This document shows positions 27,667-37,636 of a DNA stretch of 57,015 bases, piece after piece. This stretch comes from Prochlorococcus sp. AG-409-A22. Lineage in GTDB: Bacteria; Cyanobacteriota; Cyanobacteriia; PCC-6307; Cyanobiaceae. Each line of letters starts with the position of its first letter. The first letter of the stretch is position 1. Both the position numbers and the translations under genes were made by a program. The stretch is taken from NCBI GenBank assembly GCA_003216135.1, contig QCJI01000005.1:1-57015 (forward strand), written 5' to 3'. The notes under the pieces are model-generated. The model made no database searches. It worked only from the letters and a program-made list of their open reading frames with translations, and was not told the DNA's origin.

Positions 27667-28575
27667 TTACTCTTTTATGTTAGTTAGGCTTTCTGATTTA
27701 TTTTTATTTTTTTCATTTGTAATATTGCTAATACTATCATTTGAGTTTGTCTTTTGCGATGATGTTGTTTTATTTCCAGATGATTTTGATGCCCCTAGAT
27801 AATTCTGATTGCCAATCAATTTTATAAGAAGTTCTTGTAATCTGCTACTTGTGATTGGTCTTTCAAGTTTACCCTGGCTTGCTAATGATAATGTACCAGT
27901 TTCTTCAGAGACTACAATACAAATACATCCGTCAAATCTTTCAGTGATACCCAATGCCGCTAAATGTCTTGTTCCATATCTACTTATTCCTTGTCTAGAT
28001 AGAGGAAGTATCACACCAGCAGATATTATTTTATTGCCTTTAACCAGAACGGCTCCATCGTGAAGGGGAGTATCTGTCGCAAATAGATTGATCAAGAGAT
28101 CAGTTGATAATTGAGCTTCAATAGTTGTTCCTGAATATAAGAAATCTTCGGGTCTTAAATCGCTGCCTAAATCTACAACAATCAATGCTCCTCTTCTATT
28201 TTGAGAGAGTTTCCCAGAGGTTTCAACTAACTGAGTAATAGTAGTTGATGAAGCTCTAAATTCTTTAGGAGGATTTCCTAGTAATACATTTAATCTTCCG
28301 GTTCCTAATAACTCCATTAATCTTCTAAGTTCTCCTTGCCACAGAATTGCTAAAGAAAGAGAACAAGCGAGAACTACAGCATCAATTAATTTTGAAGTTA
28401 AGGGTAGGTATGCATATCTTTGAATAAACCAAGCAAATGAAACTAAAAATAAATATCCTCTTAAAAGCCATAAAGTTCTTTGTTCTTTAACTCTTGAAAA
28501 TAGTAAAAGTCCAAAACCAATAGCGAATAAGACATCTAATAAAAACTTTAAATTTATAAACCCCCAGAAATTCAC
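27667..28575 (-). CDS. cdaA: Membrane diadenylate cyclase CdaA
   Basis: The 302-aa protein has three membrane helices (about residues 8-27, 35-53 and 62-79) and a DisA_N-type cyclase domain. It has the D-G-A motif (Asp173-Gly-Ala) in P-L-H-D-G-A-V-L-V and the G-T-R-H motif (201-204), which bind ATP and metal in CdaA enzymes. It makes cyclic di-AMP, a second messenger that in other bacteria controls potassium, osmolytes and the wall. The last 45 residues are a low-complexity Ser/Lys/Asn tail. An HD-type candidate for degradation lies at 53678-55150. Confidence 0.94.
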   Translation of the reverse strand: MNFWGFINLKFLLDVLFAIGFGLLLFSRVKEQRTLWLLRGYLFLVSFAWFIQRYAYLPLTSKLIDAVVLACSLSLAILWQGELRRLMELLGTGRLNVLLGNPPKEFRASSTTITQLVETSGKLSQNRRGALIVVDLGSDLRPEDFLYSGTTIEAQLSTDLLINLFATDTPLHDGAVLVKGNKIISAGVILPLSRQGISRYGTRHLAALGITERFDGCICIVVSEETGTLSLASQGKLERPITSSRLQELLIKLIGNQNYLGASKSSGNKTTSSQKTNSNDSISNITNEKNKNKSESLTNIKE

Positions 28576-28603
28576 ATCAAAAGTAAAAGTAATTTAAATG
28601 TAC

Positions 28604-29977
28604 CTAACTTTGCTTGATAAAGCGATCAGGTAAGACATCATATTTTAAAAGATCATGAGGACTCTCTCTCCTTTGTATAATCTCTGCTTCACTATTAGAT
28701 ACTATGACAGCTGCAGGTCTAGGAATTCTGTTGTAATTAGAACTCATCGAATTATTGTATGCACCAGTGCCAAAAACACAAATTAAATCACCTGTTTTGC
28801 AATTTGCTAGTTCTAGCTCCTTAAATAAAACATCTCCAGATTCACAATGCTTACCTGCAACGGTATATTTTTTACGGCTACTATTATTTAAAGGATTACT
28901 AACCAAACAGGCTGAATAATTTGATTGGTAAGTTATTGGTCTAGGATTATCACTCATCCCTCCATCAACTGATAGATATGTTCTAATGCCAGGGATCTCT
29001 TTAAATGATCCAATCTTGTAAACAGTAACACCTGCAGTAGAGACTATAGATCTTCCAGGCTCACACATCAAGATAGGCAAGTTTAATCTGTTTTTTTTGC
29101 AAGCTTCAATAACAGATAATGAAATAGTTTTTACCCATTCATCAATTGATGGTGGATCATCATCTTCAGTATATTTGATGCCTAAACCCCCACCGACATT
29201 TAATTCTTTGATATCGTGCCCGAATTTTTTAGCTTCCAAGATAACATTGATCATTATTTCTCCAAGATCTTTATGAGGTTCTAGTTCAAAAATTTGAGAA
29301 CCAATATGTGCATGCAAACCAATTAATTTTAGATGTTTCTTATTACTAATAACTTCAAATAAATTATTTAGGTTTTCAATTCCAAAACCAAATTTACTAT
29401 CAAAGGAACCTGTCCTGATATATTCATGGGTATGGCATTCTATTCCAGGAGTGAATCTTATCATTATCTCTAAATCATGATTTAAGGAATTAGAAATTTT
29501 TTCTAATCTGTCTAAATCATGATCATTATCTACAATTATTTTTATATTTTGTTGGACTGCGAATTCTATTTCTTTGTTAGATTTATTGTTACCATGAAAA
29601 ACAATTTTCTCATTTTTTACACCACCTTTTAAAGCTGTTAATAGTTCGCCTTCTGATACTGCATCAAGTCCAAACCCTTCTGAAGCTATTAAGTTACTCA
29701 TAAATATAGAACTATTTGCTTTAGATGCATATATAGGAAGAGATTCTCCTGGATAGTATTTCTCTAATGCTTTTTTATATGCTCTACAAGAGTTTCTTAA
29801 TGTAATCTCATCTAAAATATATAGAGGTGATTCATATCTTTTTACTAAATCTTCAAGTGAACATCCACCAATTGATAATTTCCCGTCATTATTTATTGAT
29901 GTAGTAATAGGTACTATATTTTTATTAGGGCTTTCAAGATTAATTGTCTTATTTAAAAATGAAGTTTTTTCTTCCAT
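28604..29977 (-). CDS. lysA: Diaminopimelate decarboxylase
   Basis: The 457-aa PLP enzyme of the alanine-racemase fold makes L-lysine from meso-diaminopimelate. Motifs are Y-A-S-K-A-N with the PLP-binding Lys, H-A-H-I-G-S-Q-I near residue 221, G-G-G-L-G-I for the phosphate, C-E-P-G-R-S-I-V, and C-E-S-G-D near residue 378 with the Cys contributed across the dimer. It heads the minus-strand operon and is divergent from rimI across 99 bp, where both promoters must lie. Confidence 0.96.
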   Translation of the reverse strand: MEEKTSFLNKTINLESPNKNIVPITTSINNDGKLSIGGCSLEDLVKRYESPLYILDEITLRNSCRAYKKALEKYYPGESLPIYASKANSSIFMSNLIASEGFGLDAVSEGELLTALKGGVKNEKIVFHGNNKSNKEIEFAVQQNIKIIVDNDHDLDRLEKISNSLNHDLEIMIRFTPGIECHTHEYIRTGSFDSKFGFGIENLNNLFEVISNKKHLKLIGLHAHIGSQIFELEPHKDLGEIMINVILEAKKFGHDIKELNVGGGLGIKYTEDDDPPSIDEWVKTISLSVIEACKKNRLNLPILMCEPGRSIVSTAGVTVYKIGSFKEIPGIRTYLSVDGGMSDNPRPITYQSNYSACLVSNPLNNSSRKKYTVAGKHCESGDVLFKELELANCKTGDLICVFGTGAYNNSMSSNYNRIPRPAAVIVSNSEAEIIQRRESPHDLLKYDVLPDRFIKQS

Positions 29978-30076
29978 GGTTAAACTTTTATAGAGATATT
30001 CTATAACTTTCAGATATTTTATAATAGCCTAAAGTCTAATGTCTAATGTATTTCTAGGGAATTTTGATTAAAAATA

Positions 30077-30517
30077 ATGTTATCTATTAAAGAAATAACA
30101 AAAGACAATGTTCGATTATGCTTTGAATTTGATTCAAAAACAATTTCTCTATGGAGTGCAAAACAATGGACAGAGGAACTTAAAAAAAAAAGTGTAAAAG
30201 TCTTCAAGTTATCTTTATTAAATGAGGTTATAGGTATTTGTGCAATTGAATTAGTAATTGATGAAGCCCAAATAAATTATTTCTCAGTGAATAAAAAATT
30301 TAGAAGGAAGGGTTTTGGTACTCATTTAATGAGATATTTAATTAAAATATGTGAGGAATTAAATATAAAAAAACTAATATTGGAAGTCTCAGAGACTAAT
30401 TATGCAGCTAAGAATTTTTATAATCATTTTCAATTTTTTACGGTAGGAATAAGAAAAAAATATTATAAAGACGGCTCTGATGCTCTTTTAAAAGAAAAAA
30501 CTTTAATAAAGAAATAA
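30077..30517 (+). CDS. rimI: Ribosomal-protein-alanine acetyltransferase RimI-like
   Basis: The 146-aa GNAT protein has the acetyl-CoA loop in F-R-R-K-G-F-G-T-H-L (motif R-x-x-G-x-G), the V-S-E-T-N-Y-A-A-K-N-F-Y-N-H-F segment typical of RimI, and a C-terminal Y-Y-K-D-G-S-D-A-L. RimI acetylates the N-terminal Ala of ribosomal protein bS18; related proteins have broader targets. The coding sequence includes ten consecutive A bases at 30182-30191, in frame, which is a potential slippage site. Confidence 0.88.
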   Translation: MLSIKEITKDNVRLCFEFDSKTISLWSAKQWTEELKKKSVKVFKLSLLNEVIGICAIELVIDEAQINYFSVNKKFRRKGFGTHLMRYLIKICEELNIKKLILEVSETNYAAKNFYNHFQFFTVGIRKKYYKDGSDALLKEKTLIKK

Positions 30518-30551
30518 TTTTAAAATATTACTGTTCGGATAACCAGAATCA

Positions 30552-30580
30552 TTGAAATCAATTGTATAAAGGGCTATATC
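30552..30580 (+). promoter_or_regulatory. Candidate clpC promoter
   Basis: TTGAAA (30552-30557) and TATATC (30575-30580) are separated by 17 bp, about 118 bp before the clpC start, in the 180-bp gap after rimI. The boxes match five and four of six consensus positions. The AT-rich background makes chance matches common, so this is a candidate only. Confidence 0.3.
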
Positions 30581-30697
30581 ATTAAATAAAGTAAATTTTG
30601 AGTGTAATAAAGCCTACTTTGGGTATTCACAAAAGCTCATTATGAACACAATATTGAGAGATTACTGGTAGGTTATTAATAGGAATCTAATATTCTG

Positions 30698-33226
30698 ATG
30701 TTTGAAAGATTTACAGAAAAGGCTATAAAAGTCATTATGCTTGCCCAAGAGGAAGCTAGAAGGCTGGGTCATAATTTTGTTGGTACAGAACAAATTTTAT
30801 TGGGATTAATTGGAGAAGGAACAGGAGTGGCTGCTAAGGTGCTTAAGTCACTTGGAGTTAATTTAAAAGATTCAAGAATAGAAGTTGAAAAAATAATAGG
30901 TAGAGGATCTGGTTTCGTAGCTGTAGAAATACCTTTCACTCCCAGAGCAAAAAGAGTTTTAGAATTATCACTTGAAGAAGCACGACAATTAGGACATAAC
31001 TACATAGGCACTGAGCATCTTCTCCTTGGTTTAATTAGAGAAGGTGAGGGTGTTGCAGCAAGAGTACTAGAGAATCTTGGGATTGATCTTACAAAAGTTA
31101 GAACTCAAGTGATAAGGATGTTAGGGGAAACTGCTGAAGTCGGCGCAGGAGCTAATTCCAGCAAAGGTAATTTAAAAACTGCTACTCTTGATGAATTTGG
31201 TACTAATTTAACTAAATTAGCAAGCGAATCAAAACTCGATCCAGTTGTAGGTCGTTATTCAGAAATAGATCGTGTAGTTCAGATATTAGGTAGGAGAACT
31301 AAAAATAACCCAGTTTTAATAGGAGAACCTGGTGTTGGTAAAACAGCTATAGCAGAAGGACTAGCACAAAGGATACAGCTTGGAGATATCCCTGACATCC
31401 TAGAAGATAAAAGAGTTTTGACTCTTGATATAGGACTTCTAGTCGCAGGTACAAAATATAGAGGAGAATTCGAAGAGAGATTAAAAAAAATAATGGAGGA
31501 AATAAAATCAGCTGGGAATGTTATTCTCGTCATTGATGAAGTACATACACTTATTGGTGCTGGCGCTGCTGAAGGCGCTATAGATGCTGCCAATATTCTT
31601 AAACCAGCCTTGGCACGAGGAGAACTTCAATGTATTGGTGCTACAACTCTCGATGAATATAGAAAACATATTGAGAGAGATGCTGCTCTGGAAAGGAGAT
31701 TCCAACCTGTAATGGTTGGAGAACCTTCTATTGAAGACACAATTGAAATCTTAAAAGGACTTAGAGAGCGTTATGAACAACATCATCGTTTAAAAATTAC
31801 TGACGAAGCTCTAGAGGCAGCTGCTCATCTTGGAGATCGTTATATATCTGATAGGTTTTTACCTGATAAAGCAATAGATCTTATCGATGAAGCAGGAAGC
31901 AGGGTTAGGTTAATAAACTCTAAACTTCCTCCAGAAGCAAAACAAATTGACAGAGAATTAAGACAAATTCAAAAACAGAAAGAAGAATCAGTAAGAGATC
32001 AAAATTTTGATCAAGCAGGTAAATTAAGAGAGAAAGAGATAGAATTAACCACAAAAATTAAAGAGCTTTTAGAAAATAAAAAAGAAACTACCACAAAAGA
32101 TAATGCTGATAATGTCTCAGAGACTGCAAAGGAAAATTCAATAGCTTTGCAAAATCCACTTGTAAGTGAAGAAGATGTTGCCCACATTGTTGCTTCATGG
32201 ACAGGAGTTCCTGTACAAAAATTAACAGAAACTGAGTCTGTTAAACTTCTAAATATGGAGGAAACCCTTCATCAAAGGTTAATTGGGCAAGATGAAGCTG
32301 TAAAAGCCGTATCAAGAGCTATAAGAAGAGCTAGAGTTGGTTTGAAAAATCCAAATAGACCTATAGCTAGTTTTATTTTCTCTGGTCCTACAGGTGTAGG
32401 TAAAACTGAATTAACTAAATCTTTGGCCTCATATTTCTTTGGCAGTGAAGAAGCAATGATTAGATTAGATATGTCAGAATTCATGGAAAGACATACGGTA
32501 AGTAAGCTAATAGGTTCTCCTCCTGGTTATGTAGGCTTTAATGAAGGAGGTCAACTTACAGAAGCAGTTAGAAGAAGACCATACACAGTTGTTTTATTTG
32601 ATGAAGTAGAAAAGGCTCATCCAGATGTCTTTAATTTATTATTACAACTCTTAGAAGAAGGTAGATTAACTGATTCTAAAGGTAGAACAGTTGACTTTAA
32701 AAATACTTTGCTAATAATGACTTCTAATATTGGTTCTAAAGTAATTGAGAAAGGAGGTGGAGGTTTGGGCTTTGAGTTTTCAGGAGATTCGGTTGAAGAT
32801 AGCCAATATAACAGAATAAAATCTTTAGTTAATGAAGAATTAAAACAATACTTCAGACCCGAATTTTTAAATAGGCTTGATGAAATAATCGTATTTAGGC
32901 AACTAACTAAGAATGAGGTCAAAGAAATTGCTGAAATAATGTTAAAAGAAGTTTTTGATCGATTAAAAGATAAAGGTATCAAGTTAGATGTAACTGATGC
33001 TTTTAAAGAAAGACTTGTTGAAGAAGGTTATAATCCATCTTATGGAGCAAGACCTTTAAGAAGGGCGGTTATGCGTTTACTTGAAGATAGTCTTGCTGAG
33101 GAAGTTCTTTCTGGAAGAATAAAAGATGGAGATAAGGCTTTAGTTGATATTGATGAAAATAAAAAAGTGAAAATTAATATTTCTTCTGAAGAATCTTCTC
33201 AAGAGTTAGCGGGTGCTAATTTCTAA
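30698..33226 (+). CDS. clpC: ATP-dependent Clp protease ATP-binding subunit ClpC
   Basis: The 842-aa AAA+ unfoldase of the cyanobacterial/plastid ClpC type. Two Clp_N repeats occupy residues 1-145 (G-T-E-Q-I-L-L-G-L and G-T-E-H-L-L-L-G-L). AAA domain 1 has G-E-P-G-V-G-K-T (near 212) and a UVR-like linker with Q-A-G-K-L-R-E-K near 445. AAA domain 2 has G-P-T-G-V-G-K-T (near 566) and a sensor-2 G-A-R-P-L-R-R. It threads proteins into ClpP/ClpR and in plastids also assists import. It is unusually long-conserved sequence for this genome. The dehydrogenase gene follows after 11 bp. Confidence 0.98.
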   Translation: MFERFTEKAIKVIMLAQEEARRLGHNFVGTEQILLGLIGEGTGVAAKVLKSLGVNLKDSRIEVEKIIGRGSGFVAVEIPFTPRAKRVLELSLEEARQLGHNYIGTEHLLLGLIREGEGVAARVLENLGIDLTKVRTQVIRMLGETAEVGAGANSSKGNLKTATLDEFGTNLTKLASESKLDPVVGRYSEIDRVVQILGRRTKNNPVLIGEPGVGKTAIAEGLAQRIQLGDIPDILEDKRVLTLDIGLLVAGTKYRGEFEERLKKIMEEIKSAGNVILVIDEVHTLIGAGAAEGAIDAANILKPALARGELQCIGATTLDEYRKHIERDAALERRFQPVMVGEPSIEDTIEILKGLRERYEQHHRLKITDEALEAAAHLGDRYISDRFLPDKAIDLIDEAGSRVRLINSKLPPEAKQIDRELRQIQKQKEESVRDQNFDQAGKLREKEIELTTKIKELLENKKETTTKDNADNVSETAKENSIALQNPLVSEEDVAHIVASWTGVPVQKLTETESVKLLNMEETLHQRLIGQDEAVKAVSRAIRRARVGLKNPNRPIASFIFSGPTGVGKTELTKSLASYFFGSEEAMIRLDMSEFMERHTVSKLIGSPPGYVGFNEGGQLTEAVRRRPYTVVLFDEVEKAHPDVFNLLLQLLEEGRLTDSKGRTVDFKNTLLIMTSNIGSKVIEKGGGGLGFEFSGDSVEDSQYNRIKSLVNEELKQYFRPEFLNRLDEIIVFRQLTKNEVKEIAEIMLKEVFDRLKDKGIKLDVTDAFKERLVEEGYNPSYGARPLRRAVMRLLEDSLAEEVLSGRIKDGDKALVDIDENKKVKINISSEESSQELAGANF

Positions 33227-33237
33227 ATAGGTTTGAA

Positions 33238-34332
33238 ATGCAATCAATCTCTCCAGAAATTATATTTAGGGGAAATGATGCCTGGCAAGAAGCTCTCCCT
33301 CAAATTACTAAATTAACTAAAAGACCCCTGATTTTAGGAAGAAGTATTCATACAAATAATATAAGAAAAAAAATACACAATGATTTAAAAAATCAAAACT
33401 TATATGTTAATTCTGCTAACTTAGAATTTGACTGTTGTCTAGAAGATTTATCAAGGATAAAGAATATAATCCAGAGAAATAAATGTGATTCTATTATTTC
33501 AGCAGGAGGTGGTAAGGTTCTTGATGCTGGAAAATATTTAGCAGATCATCTGTTTCTCCCATGCATTACAGTTCCCTTAAGTGCTTCTACATGTGCAGGT
33601 TGGACAGCATTATCAAATATTTATACCAAAAAGGGTCAATTTATAAAGGATGTTACACTCAGATCTTGTCCAAAGATATTAGTTTTTGATCATACATTTA
33701 TTCAAACTGCCCCAACTAGAACCCTGGCTAGTGGGATAGCTGATGCTTTAGCAAAGTGGTATGAATCATCTTTGACAAGTTCAAAAACGGAAGATGGCTT
33801 AGTTCAACAAGCAATTCAAATATCTAGAGTATTGAGAGATCAATTGCTTATAGATGGAGAGAAAGCTTGCAAGACTCAAGCAGCTCAAGGTCTGTCTTGG
33901 CAAAATACAATAGAAGCTTGTGGATTAACTGCTGGATTAATAGGAGGAATTGGTGGAGAAAAATGTAGAACTGCAGCAGCTCATTCACTTCATAATGCTA
34001 TTACTCAGATAATTTCTACTCCTAAATTCTTACATGGTGAAATAGTTGGAGTTGGTATATTATTTCAACTAAAATTGGAAGAATTGAAAAATAATAATAA
34101 ATTGGCCCAACAATCAAGAAAACAACTTTTGGTATTAATGAAAAAATTAAATTTACCAACTACTATCTCAGAATTGGGAATTAATGTTTTTGAAAATAAT
34201 AATTTAGAGAAAATTGCTGAATTTACTCTTAGAGATGATTCTGAGATCCATTTCTTACCTTTTGAAATTAACCAGAAAGATATTGTTGAAATTATTACCA
34301 ATTTAGAAAAACAGGAAATTATAATTAAATAA
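33238..34332 (+). CDS. Glycerol-dehydrogenase-like iron-containing alcohol dehydrogenase
   Basis: The 364-aa protein has the two-domain fold of the GldA/dehydroquinate-synthase superfamily. It has an NAD-binding G-G-G-K-V-L-D-A-G-K (near 97) and metal ligands Asp in G-I-A-D-A-L-A-K, His in A-A-A-H-S-L-H-N-A, and His in F-L-H-G-E-I-V-G-V-G. All ligands are present, so the enzyme should be active. The physiological substrate in Prochlorococcus is unclear: glycerol oxidation is one option, and related sugar-alcohol or phosphate-ester oxidations are others. It lies between clpC and an alpha/beta hydrolase with spacers of 11 and 3 bp. Confidence 0.85.
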   Translation: MQSISPEIIFRGNDAWQEALPQITKLTKRPLILGRSIHTNNIRKKIHNDLKNQNLYVNSANLEFDCCLEDLSRIKNIIQRNKCDSIISAGGGKVLDAGKYLADHLFLPCITVPLSASTCAGWTALSNIYTKKGQFIKDVTLRSCPKILVFDHTFIQTAPTRTLASGIADALAKWYESSLTSSKTEDGLVQQAIQISRVLRDQLLIDGEKACKTQAAQGLSWQNTIEACGLTAGLIGGIGGEKCRTAAAHSLHNAITQIISTPKFLHGEIVGVGILFQLKLEELKNNNKLAQQSRKQLLVLMKKLNLPTTISELGINVFENNNLEKIAEFTLRDDSEIHFLPFEINQKDIVEIITNLEKQEIIIK

Positions 34333-34335
34333 TTC

Positions 34336-35235
34336 TTGACTAACACTAATTACGAGAAATTTAATAAATTGAATGTTGATTTCTTTGAACGAGAAAAAAT
34401 ATGTCTTCAAGATCCATTGGGTTTGAATATAGCAAGTGATGTAAGATGGATAAAACTAAATGAAGATTGGAACTCTGCTCAATTCCCTGTGGTTATAGGA
34501 GGGAAAGGTAGTCCTATTATTTTATTACATGGATTTGATAGTAGTTTCCTTGAGTTTAGAAGAATATATTCATCATTAAAAGAAAATTACCAAGTAATAG
34601 TTCCAGATTTATTAGGTTTTGGATTTACTCCAAGATATGCAGTTAAGCAATATTCCCCTTCAAAAATAATTTCACATTTAGTTGATATTATTAAGGCCTT
34701 AAAAATAAATCAAAAGATAAAAATTTTAGGTGCATCTATGGGTGGATCCGTAGCTATACAATTAGCTAATGAACTTCCAGATTGTATTGATAAAATAATG
34801 CTATTATCTCCTGCGGGATTATTTGGAGAACCTAAGAATATTACTTTTCCTCTAAATCACATTGGGGCTTTATTTCTAGGTTTGCCTAAAGTAAGAAAAA
34901 GTATTTGCAGGCAAGCATTTGCATTCCCTGATAGAGATGTTGGTCCGATGGAAGAGCAAATTGCTTCAATTCATATAGGTTCTATAGGTTGGAGGCATTC
35001 ATTGGCATCATTTGCAAAAAGCGGAGGATTTGCTGGAACATTTAAATATGTTCAGAATCTTCCAATAAAAACTGTTTGTGGAGAAAATGATCGTATTCTA
35101 GGGAAAAAAGAGATTAAAAAAATAAAAAAAATAGAAAAATTAAATTGTGTAGGTTTGCAAAATTGCGGTCATCTTCCTCATATAGATTTACCATCATTGT
35201 CATGTAAAATAATTAAAGATTATTTTTGTTCATAA
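34336..35235 (+). CDS. Alpha/beta hydrolase
   Basis: The 299-aa protein has an oxyanion-hole motif H-G-F-D-S-S, the nucleophile elbow G-A-S-M-G-G (Ser near residue 136) and the catalytic His in N-C-G-H-L-P-H near residue 277, plus a likely acid in G-E-N-D-R. It is a serine hydrolase of the epoxide-hydrolase/lipase-like group, and the substrate cannot be inferred. The start is TTG, 3 bp after the dehydrogenase stop. No signal peptide is seen, so it is likely cytoplasmic. Confidence 0.88.
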   Translation: MTNTNYEKFNKLNVDFFEREKICLQDPLGLNIASDVRWIKLNEDWNSAQFPVVIGGKGSPIILLHGFDSSFLEFRRIYSSLKENYQVIVPDLLGFGFTPRYAVKQYSPSKIISHLVDIIKALKINQKIKILGASMGGSVAIQLANELPDCIDKIMLLSPAGLFGEPKNITFPLNHIGALFLGLPKVRKSICRQAFAFPDRDVGPMEEQIASIHIGSIGWRHSLASFAKSGGFAGTFKYVQNLPIKTVCGENDRILGKKEIKKIKKIEKLNCVGLQNCGHLPHIDLPSLSCKIIKDYFCS

Positions 35236-35249
35236 TATTGTTTTTAAGG

Positions 35250-35266
35250 ACCTAATAAAGTTAGGT
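35250..35266. terminator. Small hairpin between convergent genes
   Basis: ACCTAA and TTAGGT form a perfect 6-bp inverted repeat around a 5-base loop, in the 77-bp gap between the ends of the hydrolase gene and cdsA. No clear T-run follows on either strand, so classic intrinsic termination is doubtful. Position between two stops is the main support. Confidence 0.25.
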
Positions 35267-35312
35267 TTAGAGATGATTAAGATCTTTTATTCATCAATGT
35301 AGTTTTAAATTA

Positions 35313-36164
35313 TTAATTAAAATAATTAACAATAATAATAATGTAGTAGATAACAGACGGGGTAAAAATATAACTATCAATTCTATCAAGGATACCCCCA
35401 TGCCCAGGTAAAAAAGTTCCAGAATCTTTTATTTTTGCATCCCTTTTCATCATTGATTCAATTAAATCTCCTACTAGCGCCATAAGAGAAATTAATAATC
35501 CATACAAAATCCCAATTAACAATGGATTATTCAAATTAAGTACAAATGCGAAGAAAATTGCAAGTAATATTGAGCATGATATTCCTCCAATTAGCCCTTC
35601 AATAGTTTTACTTGGAGATATAGGTGAAAGTGATCTTTTCCCAAATGACTTTCCAATAAAATAAGATCCAATGTCACTAGCTACAATTAAAAAACAAGAA
35701 GTTAAGGTTAAATAGAGACCAAAAGAATTTGAGAAGTTCGATAATAAAGTCACCCCAGAATTACTTAGTCCAGTTTCTAATGCCCTTAATTTGATCCAAT
35801 AACTAGGTAAAAAACCTAAATAGAATAATCCAAAAATAGATGCTGCAATATCAGAAATAGTTCCTGATTTTGGCTGTAATAGTAACCATGTACATATTCC
35901 TACAGAACAAATTGGCAGAATGGAGTTAGCTATTTCCTTATCAATTAAACCTGTTGTTTCAAGATAAGTAGAAGTTATAATAATTAAACATGAAAATAAA
36001 GTAGTTTTTGTAGCCGGTTTTATGCCTGTAAATTCTGCCATTCTAAAGAATTCTAATAATGCTAAATAAGTAAGTAATGCAATAGCTATTGTGAAATACC
36101 AATCACCCAATAAAACAACAATCAGCCCGAAAATTCCTATAATTAATCCGCTTCTTACTCTCAT
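35313..36164 (-). CDS. cdsA: Phosphatidate cytidylyltransferase
   Basis: The 283-aa integral membrane enzyme has about eight hydrophobic helices. It ends with the family signature, G-D-L-I-E-S-M-M-K-R-D-A-K-I-K-D-S-G followed by P-G-H-G-G-I-L-D-R-I-D-S, which holds the metal and CTP-binding Asp residues. It makes CDP-diacylglycerol for phosphatidylglycerol, the only phospholipid needed by thylakoids. The gene starts 9 bp after the decarboxylase stop on the same strand. Confidence 0.96.
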   Translation of the reverse strand: MRVRSGLIIGIFGLIVVLLGDWYFTIAIALLTYLALLEFFRMAEFTGIKPATKTTLFSCLIIITSTYLETTGLIDKEIANSILPICSVGICTWLLLQPKSGTISDIAASIFGLFYLGFLPSYWIKLRALETGLSNSGVTLLSNFSNSFGLYLTLTSCFLIVASDIGSYFIGKSFGKRSLSPISPSKTIEGLIGGISCSILLAIFFAFVLNLNNPLLIGILYGLLISLMALVGDLIESMMKRDAKIKDSGTFLPGHGGILDRIDSYIFTPSVIYYIIIIVNYFN

Positions 36165-36173
36165 ATTTGATTT

Positions 36174-37571
36174 CTAAGATTTTAAAACACTTATATAAGA
36201 ATTTACCAGATCTTCGTTATACATACTTAGATTCTTTATCCAATTGAGCCTATTTTGGTCTATTCTTTCTCCAGGAACGATTAATGGTATGCCTGGCGGA
36301 TAAGGACAAATAATATCGCCAGAAATTTGTCCCAAGGATTCAGAAAGCAAAATCCTATTAGTTTTACTTCTCAAGGCAACACCAATATGTTTCTCTGGAG
36401 TTTCAATTAATTTAAAAGGTGGTTTTATCATTTTTAACTTACTAAAATGTTTAGATTCCTTTAGTAATTTCATCCATATTTTTTCGAATAAAGCAATAAA
36501 ATTACTTTGGTCTGAAAAACCTAAGCAAAAAGTAAGTGTCATCATTTCAGGTAATTCAGCAATAAGTCCATTTTTATAAAAAAAACTATCAGCGGTAAAA
36601 CCATCAATTCCAATCTTAGATGTGTTTAAGATTATTTTTAATGGATCTTGAGTTTCAATAAGAGGGATATTTTTTCTAAGTAATTTTTGGAAGATAGCTT
36701 TTGCTTCCAAAATCCTTTTTTGATATTTTGAGATACTTTTTTTATTCAGCCAGTCTTTTATAGATTCTTCACAAGAAGATAGTAAAAGAGAACTTGGACT
36801 AGTAGTTTGAAATAAGTTAACACTTCTGATTAAATTACTTTCTTCTATTAAATCTCCTTGATACCAAAGTACTGATGTTTGGGTCAGTCCGTTAAGTGAC
36901 TTATGCAAAGAATGAACTACTAAATCAGCTTTTGATTTCAGAGCGGATTTAGGTAGATTAAGATTCTGACAAAAAAGAAAATAAGCACCGTGGGCTTCAT
37001 CGACTAAAACAGGCAGATTCTTTTGATGGCAGATATCAATTAAAGGTTCTAGTTCTGCAGCATATCCCTGATAATATGGATTGACTAAAATAACTCCAAC
37101 AACTTTTTTCTTTTTGAAATCTATATTTTTAAATACTTTTTTCAGCCATTTTTTAGTTATTGGCTTGTAATGGCCTGTCTTTGACGAGAATTCTATATTA
37201 AAAAAAATTGGTATTATATTTTGCATTGCACAAGTTTTAATAACACTTATATGAACATTTCTAGGCATAAGAATATATTCTCCAGGTTTAGCCATTGCAA
37301 TTATTCCTGATTGAATTAATCCAGATGCGCCATTAACACCAAAAAAACATCTTTTTGTTTTAAATCTTTTCGAAAGCTCTTTTTGCGATTTTGCAATTAA
37401 TCCAGTTTTGGCCAGTGGCGAACCAATCTCAGGAAGTTCAGGTAAATCCCAAAAACCAGGGCGCATTTTCAAGATTTTGATTAATCTTTTTGGTAGAGCT
37501 TTTCCTCTATTATGCGCCGGAAAAAAAAGTGACTTTAAAAATTTCTTAGTTAGAAATGATGAAATACTCAT
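36174..37571 (-). CDS. Orn/Lys/Arg decarboxylase family PLP enzyme
   Basis: The 465-aa fold-type-I PLP protein has V-D-E-A-H-G-A-Y-F for cofactor binding and H-S-L-H-K-S-L-N-G with the Schiff-base Lys, both diagnostic of the group III basic amino-acid decarboxylases. The C-terminal P-Y-P-P-G-I-P-L-I-V-P-G-E segment also fits. It lacks the N-terminal wing domain of the large E. coli enzymes, as usual for the short cyanobacterial type. Substrate could be lysine, arginine or ornithine, so a role in polyamine formation is likely but unproven. It is upstream of cdsA in the same run. Confidence 0.88.
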   Translation of the reverse strand: MSISSFLTKKFLKSLFFPAHNRGKALPKRLIKILKMRPGFWDLPELPEIGSPLAKTGLIAKSQKELSKRFKTKRCFFGVNGASGLIQSGIIAMAKPGEYILMPRNVHISVIKTCAMQNIIPIFFNIEFSSKTGHYKPITKKWLKKVFKNIDFKKKKVVGVILVNPYYQGYAAELEPLIDICHQKNLPVLVDEAHGAYFLFCQNLNLPKSALKSKADLVVHSLHKSLNGLTQTSVLWYQGDLIEESNLIRSVNLFQTTSPSSLLLSSCEESIKDWLNKKSISKYQKRILEAKAIFQKLLRKNIPLIETQDPLKIILNTSKIGIDGFTADSFFYKNGLIAELPEMMTLTFCLGFSDQSNFIALFEKIWMKLLKESKHFSKLKMIKPPFKLIETPEKHIGVALRSKTNRILLSESLGQISGDIICPYPPGIPLIVPGERIDQNRLNWIKNLSMYNEDLVNSYISVLKS

Positions 37572-37636
37572 GAAGTATTATTGACCTAGATAGAATGAAT
37601 TAAATAGAAACTCTTCTTTAATATCTTTGAAAATAA

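Noticed and set aside
31279..32982. Minus-strand frames opposite clpC
   Set aside because: They mirror the highly conserved clpC coding sequence, with Ser/Leu/Ile-rich antisense composition.
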